In this document: positions 7,562-14,351 of the stretch, piece by piece
Layout: every line of letters starts with the position of its first letter
How positions within the stretch are numbered: position 1 is the stretch's first letter
Assembly (NCBI GenBank): GCA_035524895.1
Contig: DATLFI010000164.1
Location: 1 to 14,354 of the forward strand
From: DATLFI01 sp035524895
GTDB taxonomy: Bacteria > Acidobacteriota > Thermoanaerobaculia > Multivoradales > Multivoraceae
DNA: 14,354 bases
Direction: 5' to 3'
Program-made: the position numbers and the translations under genes
The notes under the pieces: model-generated
Database searches by the model: none
The model's input: only the letters and a program-made list of their open reading frames with translations
What the model was told of the DNA's origin: nothing

Positions 7562-8260
7562 TTAGCGGTTCGACGACTCTTCGTTGTCGCCTTCCGGTTC
7601 CTTCGAGCGTGCCCTGATCTCGTCGGCGTCAGCGCGCGAGCCGGCCGCGCGCTCGCGAAGCCGGCTCGCCTCCCAGACGACCAGCCGCAGCACCAGATCT
7701 CCGATCAGACCCACCGCGAGACCAGCGACGATGCCGCCGAGGATGAGGGCGTTGACGCGTGTGCCGAAGGCGGTTCGACCCTCGCCGATCTCGAGGGTGC
7801 GGATGATCCACATCCCGATGCGGTAGGTCAGGTAGTAGGAGGGCGCGGCGGAGAGCGGATTGGTGATGAGCTGCAGCGCGCAGGTCACCGCCAGGTTCGC
7901 GCGCAGGAGGAGCGCCGCGAAGAACGCCAGAAAGATCTGCAGGCCGTAGACCGGCAGGAATGCGATCACCGCTCCGCCATAGATCGCTCGACGAATCGAG
8001 CTGGTGCGGAAGGACCACAAGTAGGGTCGAGCACGCGCGGCTTCGGCGAACCGGCCCAGCACCGGATAGCCATCGATGTTGGAGCGGCGTGGCAGGTGGC
8101 GCAGCCAGCGGCGCACACGACCGATCCGCGAGGCGCGCTCGTCGCGGTCGCGCTGCTCGGCTCGGAAGATCTCGAGCGGGTTCCTCAATCGTCGAGCTAC
8201 TCCGCGGACGAACTCAGTAGCGAAGGATGGCGGCGATCGGGGCCGGGCCAGGAAGCTCAT
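7562..8260 (-). CDS. DUF2062 domain membrane protein
   Basis: The 232-residue protein contains the DUF2062 domain (about 85-195). Characteristic features are the hydrophobic segment with FLPVYGLQIFLAFFAALLLRAN (101-122, given for orientation), the ITNPLSAAPSYYLTYRIG stretch (132-149), and another membrane helix at about 170-195 (LILGGIVAGLAVGLIGDL). The N-terminus is basic and rich in arginine, and the C-terminus is a charged hydrophilic tail (about 200-232). The biochemical function of DUF2062 is not established. The ATG at 8260 gives a 47-base overlap with the end of the upstream baeRF3 gene, which implies cotranscription and translational coupling. A start inside the overlap region, such as a TTG near codon 26, cannot be excluded. 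Confidence 0.8.
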   Translation of the reverse strand: MSFLARPRSPPSFATEFVRGVARRLRNPLEIFRAEQRDRDERASRIGRVRRWLRHLPRRSNIDGYPVLGRFAEAARARPYLWSFRTSSIRRAIYGGAVIAFLPVYGLQIFLAFFAALLLRANLAVTCALQLITNPLSAAPSYYLTYRIGMWIIRTLEIGEGRTAFGTRVNALILGGIVAGLAVGLIGDLVLRLVVWEASRLRERAAGSRADADEIRARSKEPEGDNEESSNR

Positions 8261-9416
8261 CCTGAGATGCCGCGTAAACCTCGCCCCCGCGCTGAAGGCA
8301 CTCGACCGCCGCGTGGTCGAGTAGCTCCACGTCCAGCGGTGCGCGCTCCTCGTGAACTTCGAGACGTGGCAGCCCTTCTTCCTCGCTAGAGAAGCGACCC
8401 CACACGTCGCGATCGATCGCCACGAACAGCGTGCCCACGCGGCCTTCACGAGATGCCTGGAGCACCGTAGCCAGCTCGTCCGTGGTACGTCCCCTGCCCT
8501 GCTTCTCGCGATACTCGTCCACGGCGCTCACCCTCTTCCGCTCGAGCACTCCCTCGACAAGCCTCCAGCCAGCATCGGCGAGCTGGGCGCCGCTCATCTC
8601 GTCGGGGTTGCCCTCGATTCCCTCCTCGAGCAAGGAAGGAAGCCCGCTCACGGCTCGGTAGCCGCTGATCAACGAAGACACCGCCGCCACGATCAGTGGC
8701 TCCGCCGGATCGATGCGCCGCTGCACACCCTGGTCGACGAGCTGGAGGAACCGTTCGATCTCGGAATCTTCCTTTTCGTTACCGCCACCGTGACCGTGAA
8801 ATACCGCGGAGCGCCCGCGGGCGCCGCCGCCATAGTCCGGCGTTCCTGTGTGGAACTGCAACGACTGCTGCTCGAGCTCGGAGCCGACGGCCTCGGTGAG
8901 AGACCGTGGTGTGTCGCCGAGGTCGACCTCAGCACCGTCGCTGCGCTGGCACCGGAAGAGCCGGACGTGGTTTTGACTCAACGCCAGGACGTGGAACGGC
9001 TGACCTAGCTCCAGCAGCGGCAGCAACGGCTTCAGGTAGGGACGCTCGCCGAGCACCACCCGCTCGGCGACCGCGATCGGCAGCCGGTAGTGGACGAAAG
9101 TGCCTGGCGAAACGAAAGCCGCCAGGCCGTCACCCTGCGCCTGCCAGAACGAGTACTGGTCCACGAGCTCACGCGCAGGCTTCAAGGCTGCTTCGACCTG
9201 ATCGCCGTCCAAGCCGCTGGCCGCGAGGAGGTCCTCGGCCTCCTTCAGAAGATTCTTGTAACGGATCGGATTCTGACGGGTCTCGGTGCCGGAGCGCGCC
9301 GTGGGCATGTAGAGCGACACGCAGTAAGACCCGGTCCCAGTTGCTAGCTCGAGCAACTCCGCGCGACCGGGGAGGCCGACGCTGTCGTCGTCGGCGTCGA
9401 AATCGTTCTGGTTCAA
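8214..9416 (-). CDS. baeRF3-family release factor homologue
   Basis: The 400-residue protein resembles the bacterial archaeo-eukaryotic release factor family 3 (baeRF3), distant relatives of eRF1/Pelota proposed to act in ribosome rescue or translation quality control; that role is a prediction for the family. Visible landmarks are CVSLYMPT near residue 32, LALSQNHVRLF (about 144-154), FHTGTP (about 189), a glycine-rich FHGHGGG loop (about 206-212) that may be the counterpart of the eRF1 active loop, LLEEGIEGNPDE (about 262-273), and a C-terminal domain with GTLFVAIDRDVWGRF and the terminal AAILRY. The TTG at 9416 is preferred because AGGAG lies ten bases upstream; an in-frame GTG at 9449 lacks such a site. 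It leads a two-gene unit with DUF2062, and a leader hairpin lies upstream. Confidence 0.82.
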   Translation of the reverse strand: MNQNDFDADDDSVGLPGRAELLELATGTGSYCVSLYMPTARSGTETRQNPIRYKNLLKEAEDLLAASGLDGDQVEAALKPARELVDQYSFWQAQGDGLAAFVSPGTFVHYRLPIAVAERVVLGERPYLKPLLPLLELGQPFHVLALSQNHVRLFRCQRSDGAEVDLGDTPRSLTEAVGSELEQQSLQFHTGTPDYGGGARGRSAVFHGHGGGNEKEDSEIERFLQLVDQGVQRRIDPAEPLIVAAVSSLISGYRAVSGLPSLLEEGIEGNPDEMSGAQLADAGWRLVEGVLERKRVSAVDEYREKQGRGRTTDELATVLQASREGRVGTLFVAIDRDVWGRFSSEEEGLPRLEVHEERAPLDVELLDHAAVECLQRGGEVYAASQDELPGPAPIAAILRY

Positions 9417-9739
9417 GGTCTGGGGTCTCCTGGCTCTAGGGAACTTCACACCCGATGCGTGGGCGAAATCCCGATCGCATCGACCCCTTAGGGTACGACA
9501 TCTTCGCGCTCCGGCTCGGACGCACTCGTGACACTCGCTGCGTGAACGAATTACCGCCTTCCCCAGTAGACCCTACGAACCGGCATCGTCCGCCCACGCG
9601 TGCCTTCCGCTCGCGTCTGTCGGCATGGATCTCGCAGACCACCAAAGGAGCAGAGGCTCGACGCTCGGGCCGAGAGTGCGCCACGCCGCGCGCCTGACCA
9701 AGAAGACCCGACCAAAGAGTCGCCGACAAGGAGTCGCGT
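9417..9739. other. Divergent intergenic region, baeRF3 to superoxide dismutase
   Basis: These 323 bases separate the two divergent genes. Apart from the leader hairpin I see no convincing gene, RNA or repeat. A less GC-rich patch around 9541-9555 (GAACGAATTACC) is the best location for promoter melting, but no confident -35/-10 pair was found. The open frames that cross the region lack recognisable protein features. Confidence 0.4.
9454..9481 (-). promoter_or_regulatory. Leader hairpin upstream of baeRF3 gene
   Basis: GATGCG (9454-9459) pairs with CGCATC (9476-9481), and inside it GGG (9461-9463) pairs with CCC (9470-9472) around a six-base loop. The structure would form in the 5' leader of the baeRF3 transcript, 37 bases before the TTG start and just before the alternative GTG. 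It could be a transcription or translation control element, or an operator. No U tract follows. Confidence 0.3.
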
Positions 9740-10366
9740 ATGACACTAGCCAAGAACGCCACCGGCAAGAGCACGAAGTGCACGGGGCTGTGGGTCGCGA
9801 CCATCGTCGCGGTCTCCGCCAGCCTGGGCGCTGCCTGTGCGGACAAGACCACCCCCCCACCGGGGCGCATCACCTCGCCCGCCGAAACCGATACACCGCC
9901 CGCCATGGCGCAGCCGACGACAGCGCAAGCGGTCCTCCGCTCGCATGCCGACTACGAAGTGGCGGGTACGGTCCGCTTCGAGCAAACCGGCGACCAGGTC
10001 GCCATCACAGCCGGGCTGAGCGGCCTTCCCCCCGGACAGCACGGATTCCACATCCACGAGACGGGCGACTGCAGCCACCCAGAGTTCGAGACGGCCGGAG
10101 ACCACTTCAACCCCACCGGTAACGATCACGGCGGGCCCCAGGGCGTCGCGCATGCCGGCGACCTCGGCAACATCACCGCTGGCGAAGACGGCACCGTCGG
10201 CTACGCGCTCGACAGTGCCCGCATCACGCTCCGTGAGGGTCCCACCTCCGCGCTCGGGAGAGCGCTCGTCGTACACCGCGATACCGATCAGCTCGACGTC
10301 CAGCCCGACGGCAACGCCGGCCCTCGAATCGCGTGCGGCGTGATCGAGCGAGTGCCGCAACGGTAG
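9740..10366 (+). CDS. sodC: Exported Cu/Zn superoxide dismutase
   Basis: The 208-residue protein converts superoxide to oxygen and hydrogen peroxide in the cell envelope. The ATG at 9740 follows AAGGAG (9728-9733) with six bases between. All metal ligands are present: copper His104 and His106 (GFHIH), bridging His122 (HFNP), copper His179 (VVH); zinc His130 (HGG), His138 and Asp141 (HAGDLGN). The conserved disulfide pair is Cys111 (GDC) and Cys199 (ACG), and Arg196 (RIACG) is the channel arginine. The N-terminus is an export signal ending SLGAAC; Cys33 could be lipidated, but the lipobox is imperfect (Leu at -4), so ordinary cleavage is also possible. A low-complexity Pro/Thr linker (about 36-60) follows, consistent with an anchored or surface-extended enzyme. 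It stands alone, with a dead sigma-factor gene 69 bases downstream. Confidence 0.93.
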   Translation: MTLAKNATGKSTKCTGLWVATIVAVSASLGAACADKTTPPPGRITSPAETDTPPAMAQPTTAQAVLRSHADYEVAGTVRFEQTGDQVAITAGLSGLPPGQHGFHIHETGDCSHPEFETAGDHFNPTGNDHGGPQGVAHAGDLGNITAGEDGTVGYALDSARITLREGPTSALGRALVVHRDTDQLDVQPDGNAGPRIACGVIERVPQR

Positions 10367-10435
10367 TAGCCACCGCGAGTCTCCAGGCCCTGGCCACGCC
10401 CTTGGTAGAGTCAAGCCCATTCGACGAGCCTGAGT

Positions 10436-10830
10436 TTGGGGACGCAGCAGCGGGGTCGCTCACCAGAAGTCGACCGTCGTTTCGACGACTTGTATGGCGA
10501 GCTGCGCGTCGCGGCCGCGCGCTACTTGCGTTCGGAGCGGCACGCGCACACCCTGCGGCCCACGGCGTTGGTGAACGAAGCCTACTTGCGTCTATCCGTC
10601 CATCGCGGCGATTGGGAGAGTCGCGAGCAGTTCCTAGCTAGCTAGCTAGCCGCCGCCTCCTCTGCGATGCGGCGGATCCTGGTCGACTACGCGCGTCGCC
10701 GGTAGCGCCGCGCGGCGCGGCCACGGTGCGCGGCAGGTCGCCCTCACCGTCAGCTCAGGGGCCTCCAGCCCGCCCTTTCATCTCATCGCTCGAGGAGGCG
10801 GCTCCTGCTCTCGCGCGCAACTGCAACAAC
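10436..10830 (+). pseudogene. ECF sigma factor (TIGR02999-like), decayed
   Basis: The first 69 codons, from a TTG at 10436, match the region-2 half of an ECF sigma-70 factor: FDDLYGELRVAAARYLR, HTLRPTALVNEAYLRL and DWESREQFLA. A TAG stop at 10643-10645 lies inside a CTAG tandem repeat. The same frame then continues with the conserved SAMRRILVDYARRR and hits a second TAG at about 10703. A one-base shift there restores GSAARRGHGARQVALTV. Another shift near 10790 gives a faint SLEEAAPALAR remnant. Region 4, which binds the -35 box, is not recognisable. With several lesions it cannot be a working sigma factor. The rest of the gap to 10984 contains nothing I recognise. It lies between superoxide dismutase and a Uma2 nuclease, both intact. 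Confidence 0.8.
10634..10650 (+). repeat. (CTAG)4 tetranucleotide tandem repeat
   Basis: Four perfect CTAG units plus one extra C fall exactly inside the sigma-factor frame. Comparison with the family (REQFLA followed by AASSAMRRIL) implies that one unit is native and three units, twelve bases, are extra. The insertion keeps frame but creates a TAG stop. Such tracts usually arise by replication slippage. Confidence 0.85.
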
Positions 10831-10984
10831 GAAAGAATACTCTCGATTCTATGCGGATCCGTGGCTCCCGCCGATCGCTGCTCCGGCTCAGGGCACACGA
10901 TTGCTCCCTCTGCACTGCGCCGTCCGCTTCCAACCCAAGCCCACCAGCCGATTGCTAAGCTGGCCAGCGTGTCGAGGAATGCTC

Positions 10985-11587
10985 ATGTCGGAACCCACTA
11001 GCCTCCACCGTTACTCGTACCGTGACTACCTCGAGCTGGAGGCTGCGAGCAATGTCAAGCACGAGTACCTGGCGGGTGAGATCTACGCGATGGCCGGGGG
11101 CACTCCCGAGCACGCGGCGCTCGCGGTGTCGGTATCGAGCGCGCTGCACGCTCAGTCCCGCGGCGGACCGTGCCGGGTCTTCAGCTCTGACCTGCGGATG
11201 CGCGTGCTCGCCACCGGTCTCGCTACCTACCCCGACGTGTCGGTGGTCTGCGGCGAGCCGGAGCGCGACCCGGAGAGCCCGACCACGGTGCTCAACCCGG
11301 TGCTGGTGGTCGAGGTGCTGAGCGAGAGCACCGCGGACTACGACCGTGGAGAGAAGCTCGACCACTACCGCAAGGTGCCCTCGCTCGGCGCCGTGCTGCT
11401 GCTGGATCCACGCGTGCGACGGATCGAGCTGTGGCAGCGTACCGAGGCCGCGGGTCCCGGTTGGCGGCAGAGCGGGGCCGGTCCGGGCGAGTTCATCGTG
11501 CTCGAAGGTCTCGGCGCCGCGCTCGATGTCGACCAGATCTACGACGGTGCGTCGCTGCCTCGACCCGGCGAAGATCTAGCCTCGTGA
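10985..11587 (+). CDS. Uma2 family (DUF820) PD-(D/E)XK nuclease-like protein
   Basis: The 200-residue protein belongs to the Uma2/DUF820 family, predicted PD-(D/E)XK-fold endonucleases that are abundant as single genes in environmental bacteria and whose cellular role is mostly unknown. Signatures are KHEYLAGEIYAMAGG (25-39), followed by a conserved His (43); TYPDVSVVCG with Asp84; LVVEVLSEST with Glu110; and DYDRGEKLDHYRKV with Lys124 and Tyr128, then LLLDP. The ATG at 10985 is chosen over the ATG at 10979 because GAGGA (10974-10978) is six bases before it and would touch the earlier one. Family-typical length, no frameshift. It converges with a small membrane protein gene. No partner antitoxin or methylase is visible, so a defence role is not supported by context. 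Confidence 0.88.
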   Translation: MSEPTSLHRYSYRDYLELEAASNVKHEYLAGEIYAMAGGTPEHAALAVSVSSALHAQSRGGPCRVFSSDLRMRVLATGLATYPDVSVVCGEPERDPESPTTVLNPVLVVEVLSESTADYDRGEKLDHYRKVPSLGAVLLLDPRVRRIELWQRTEAAGPGWRQSGAGPGEFIVLEGLGAALDVDQIYDGASLPRPGEDLAS

Positions 11588-11610
11588 CGAGACGAGCACC
11601 CCCGCGCGGC

Positions 11611-11928
11611 TCACCGTCGACCCGGCAGCACGAGCAAGGCAACTCCGGCGAACCCGACGCCGAGACCGGCGAGCATCACGACGCCGGCCGTACGGAAACG
11701 ACGCCGCTGCAACCGAGCGCGCTCTTCGTCCAGGTAGATCACAGACTCGTACGGATCGCCTCGCTGCGGCTCCATGCCGGGGGGCGGCGAGACGTCGGCC
11801 GTCAACCATGGATCGAGAGCGAGCTCGGCGTGGCGCCACAGCCCGATACCGCCGAGCACGAGCAGCGTCCCGGCCAGGAGCAGCGCGAGACATCCTCGCG
11901 CACGTGCGCGCTTCGCGTCAGCCGCCAT
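11611..11928 (-). CDS. Small two-helix membrane protein, unknown function
   Basis: I do not recognise a family for this 105-residue protein. It has a basic N-terminus, two predicted membrane helices (about 12-31 and 81-101), and between them a soluble loop with SPPPGMEPQRGDPYES and the charged stretch YLDEERARLQRRR. Both ends probably face the cytoplasm (positive-inside rule). The ATG at 11928 overlaps the last codons of the frameshifted gene upstream by 11 bases, the pattern expected for coupled genes in one operon. No strong ribosome binding site precedes it, which also fits coupling. If the upstream gene is really dead, expression of this one may be reduced. Confidence 0.55.
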   Translation of the reverse strand: MAADAKRARARGCLALLLAGTLLVLGGIGLWRHAELALDPWLTADVSPPPGMEPQRGDPYESVIYLDEERARLQRRRFRTAGVVMLAGLGVGFAGVALLVLPGRR

Positions 11929-12925
11929 CCGGAGCGATCCGTCCGGTGTCGAGCCGGCGTAGCGCCGCGACCAGCTCCTTCATCTCGTCGAGCCGCTTGA
12001 GGACGACGGGGCCGAGCCGCTGCGTGACGGCGACCCCCGACGGTCGCCGCGCCATCGCCGCTAGGGTCTGGTCGAGCCGCGCCAGGTAGAGCTCCAGGGA
12101 AACCGCACCGCTCGGCTGCGCCGGGGCGTCGGCCCTACCCGCGGCCATCGCGGTCGGGGCGGGCGGAGCCTCGCGCTGCGCCACCACCGACAGCACGTCG
12201 CCCAGCCGCGCGAGCAGCTCGTCGAGGCGATTGGTGAGCTGCTGCGCCTGGGCGCGTAGCGCCACCGTTCCGAGAGCGGCGTCGTCGCCGTCGCCAGCCG
12301 GCTTGGCCGACCGCTTCTTCGCGGGTGGCTCCGCGGCGACGACCGGACGCGCCGCCAGCGCGGTGAGCGCCTCGCCGAGCTGGGTGACGATCGGCCGCAC
12401 CAGGCCTTCGAGCGCTTCGGCCACCTCGGCCGCGCTCGACCTGTCGTGCCTTGGCAGCGCTGTCGATGGTGCGCCCGAGATCCTCGAGCCGTCGCCGACC
12501 ATCCCGATCTGACGCACGACGCGCACCGCCGGGTCCTCCTCGCTGCCACCTGTACCACCTGCCGCACATAGGCGCGCCGGATCGCGTCCCAGCGCTCGCG
12601 TTGCTCGGGGGTCAACACGCCGCGCAGCTCTCGCAGCTTGAGCAGGTTCGATTCCGCGCCAGTAGTCAGCGCCTGCGCCTCGCCGAGGTAGTGATCGTCG
12701 AGCAGCGACCATGGCCAGCACACCCCGCGATCCGGCGTCGACCGTGTCCGCGTCGAGCACAGCGTCGAGACCACCCTCGGCAGCGCCTTCCGCACCGTCG
12801 AGCCAGATCCCGAACAGGTCGAACCCGCTCAGGAGCTTCACCGACCAGTACAGCACGACCAAGACCAACAGCACGCTGAACACGGCCGTCGGCATGGTGA
12901 AAGCTTGGTCGAAGAACTCCCTCAC
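11918..12925 (-). pseudogene. Membrane/coiled-coil protein gene with several frameshifts
   Basis: I do not recognise a family with certainty. A GTG at 12925 with GGAG seven bases upstream starts REFFDQAFTMPTAVF, a membrane helix (VLLVLVVLYWSVKLL) and an acidic Ala/Gly segment. Coding sense then moves to another frame near 12715 (LLDDHYLGEAQALTT, LRGVLTPEQRERWDAIRR), back near 12545 (EEDPAVRVVRQIGMVGDG), to a third frame near 12500 (RLEDLGRTIDSAAKARQ), and back near 12450. From there a clean frame runs to the stop at 11918 with helical, Ala-rich segments (ALEGLVRPIVTQLGEALTAL, QLTNRLDELLARLGDVLSVV, VLKRLDEMKELVAAL) joined by Pro/Lys-rich linkers. Reconstructed length is about 335 residues. It could be one broken gene or two fused remnants. 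Frameshifts could be real decay or local read errors. It overlaps the small membrane protein gene downstream. Confidence 0.6.
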
Positions 12926-12986
12926 GGAACGGCTCCGCCTGGTCGATCGCGCGCCGCTGCCTGGCAAGGGCGCCGGACGATCTTGC

Positions 12987-13001
12987 GCTTCGTGGCGAAG
13001 C
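12987..13001. terminator. Small perfect hairpin downstream of the DUF2911 gene
   Basis: GCTTCG (12987-12992) and CGAAGC (12996-13001) form a six-base stem with a three-base loop in the 158-base gap between the DUF2911 stop and the next minus-strand gene. No U tract follows on the minus strand, so a terminator role for DUF2911 is only possible, not shown. Confidence 0.25.
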
Positions 13002-13083
13002 ACCGATCTTCTCACTTTCTCGCGATCGAGCGGAAGGGTCGATCGGCAAGAGGCCGGCGGGAGCCGCCCAGGGGCAGTACCGA

Positions 13084-13635
13084 CTACGACGCCTTCTGCA
13101 CGCGGAACGGAACGGCGAGCTTCTCCCAGCGCAGCACGACGTTCGAGCCCTCGATCCGGAAGTCCAGGTCCTCGACATGCTCCGCGGCAGCCGGCTTCAC
13201 CGTGACTCGCAGGGCATCCTTGCCCTGGTCGTACGCGGAAGAGCCCCACTGCTTCGCCTGCTGGTTGAAGACCCACGTCCAGCCGTCCTCGGCGGGCACG
13301 GAGAACACCCCGTAGGTGCCCGCGGGCAGCCGCTTGCCTTCGACCATGACGTCACTCGAGAAGGTGATGGTGGTCGCCTCGTCGGCACCGGTGCGCCAGA
13401 CCTTGTCGTAGGGCACGAGCTGACCCCAGATCTGACGATCCTTGACCTTCGGCCTGCCGAACTCGAGCGTGATCGAGACGCCGTCGATGACCCCCTCGGT
13501 CTTCCCGTTCTTGCTCGCGCGCTTGGCATCGTCGCCGCGTTGCGCAGCCGCCGGCAGTGCGAGCAGGACCAGGGCCACGGTGGCGAGCGTGAGTCGAACG
13601 GCATCGGTAGTGGAATGGCTTCGAAGTACTCGCAT
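13084..13635 (-). CDS. Exported DUF2911 domain protein
   Basis: The 183-residue protein carries a DUF2911 domain (about 45-180), whose function is not established. The ATG at 13635 follows AAGGAG with a six-base gap. A signal peptide occupies about residues 1-31 (LTLATVALVLLALPAAA), so the mature protein is periplasmic or secreted. Domain landmarks are EFGRPKVKDRQIWGQLVPY (58-76), VWRTGADEATTITFSSDV (79-96), VEGKRLPAGTYGVFSVP (98-114), WTWVFNQ (119-125), QWGSSAYD (129-136) and DALRVTVKP (140-148). The family is common in Bacteroidota, Acidobacteriota and similar lineages. The upstream 259 bases are shared with the divergent ABM monooxygenase gene; no confident promoter or operator was seen there. 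Confidence 0.9.
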   Translation of the reverse strand: MRVLRSHSTTDAVRLTLATVALVLLALPAAAQRGDDAKRASKNGKTEGVIDGVSITLEFGRPKVKDRQIWGQLVPYDKVWRTGADEATTITFSSDVMVEGKRLPAGTYGVFSVPAEDGWTWVFNQQAKQWGSSAYDQGKDALRVTVKPAAAEHVEDLDFRIEGSNVVLRWEKLAVPFRVQKAS

Positions 13636-13894
13636 CGGCAGCTCCTTGGTTTCGAAGAGACTCGCTGGGACCTCTCCACGCTCCGCGAGCTCGACTCTAC
13701 CAGCAGGTCCGGCTGGGCTCCCGCCCGAACGCCGGGGCGCGATTCCGCCGTCGAAGCAGGGAAGCGATGGAACACTCCGACACATCGCGGGGGCGACCCG
13801 CGCCGCAGCAGCCGACACCTCGCCGGCCAGTCGCATCTCCTCGGAGAGCGGGGCCGCGGGCGCCGGTGCATCTCGGAGAACAGGAGAAGGCCAG

Positions 13895-14233
13895 ATGATT
13901 CTCGTCGTCGGGCGGATCGTCGTCCAGGAGGACAGGCTCGACGACGCGCTAGCGTCGAGCCTCGAGCACGTAGAACGGTCGCGGGCGGAGTCCGGCTGCA
14001 TCTCGCATGATGTCCATCAGGATGTCGAGAACCCTCGGCGAATCGTCTTCGTCGAACGCTGGACGGACTCGGCCGCCCTGGCGCGCCACTTCGCGGTCCC
14101 GGCCTCGGGAGCTTTCGTCCGGACGATCGCCGCGCTAGCAGCAGAAACGCCGAGCATCGCCATCTACGAGGCGAGCGAGCTGCCGGCACCGGACCTCGGC
14201 GCGGGCAACGGGCAGGCTAGCAGCCCGTGGTGA
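13895..14233 (+). CDS. ABM-domain (putative quinol monooxygenase) protein
   Basis: The 112-residue protein has the small ferredoxin-like antibiotic biosynthesis monooxygenase (ABM) fold, as in quinol monooxygenase YgiN and related cofactor-free enzymes. Landmarks are the opening strand MILVVGRIVV, the helix DDALASSLEHVERSRAESG (16-34), CISHDVHQDVENP (35-47), the strand RIVFVERWTD (49-58) and the helix SAALARHF (59-66) that ends in the conserved His-Phe. The ATG at 13895 follows AGGAG (13882-13886) with an eight-base gap. The last 15 or so residues are a Gly/Ser-rich tail. Substrate is unknown; many members act on quinols or are dimeric helpers with no proven activity. The stop codon is directly followed by a large inverted repeat. 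Confidence 0.82.
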   Translation: MILVVGRIVVQEDRLDDALASSLEHVERSRAESGCISHDVHQDVENPRRIVFVERWTDSAALARHFAVPASGAFVRTIAALAAETPSIAIYEASELPAPDLGAGNGQASSPW

Positions 14234-14235
14234 AA

Positions 14236-14257
14236 CCCGCGTGAGGCTGCGCGCGGG
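14236..14257 (+). terminator. Short hairpin after ABM gene, competing with the long palindrome
   Basis: CCCGCG (14236-14241) can pair with CGCGGG (14252-14257) across a ten-base loop, starting two bases after the ABM stop codon. The right arm is also the outer left arm of the long palindrome, so the two folds exclude each other. No U tract follows. It may be a terminator or simply a by-product of high GC. Confidence 0.3.
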
Positions 14258-14351
14258 GATCTGCGGCCGCTGGCAAGGCGTGGCCGACGAACGCGATGCG
14301 GTGACATCGTGCAGGAGGCCCAACGCAGCCAGCGGCCGCAAACCCCCGCGC
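14251..14351. repeat. Long imperfect palindrome / structured element
   Basis: Two perfect arms nest. GCGCGGGG (14251-14258) pairs with CCCCGCGC (14344-14351), and GCGGCCGCTGGC (14263-14274) pairs with GCCAGCGGCCGC (14328-14339), separated by matched four-base internal loops. Further in, GCGT (14278-14281) pairs with ACGC (14323-14326), GGCC can pair with GGCC, and an apical hairpin GATG-CGGTGA-CATC completes it. The whole 101 bases can thus fold into one long hairpin. It has no coding content that I see, and it reaches almost to the window edge. Confidence 0.7.

Noticed and set aside
9746..10420. A 224-codon minus-strand frame over superoxide dismutase
   Set aside because: It lies opposite a gene with every metal ligand conserved and shows no domain of its own.
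10985..11587. Uma2 nuclease as part of a defence or toxin-antitoxin system
   Set aside because: No antitoxin, methylase, helicase or other defence partner lies beside it; the neighbours are a dead sigma factor and a small membrane protein.
14236..14351. Integron attC site
   Set aside because: The inverted GTTRRRY and RYYYAAC core sites are not present, and no integrase is in the window.
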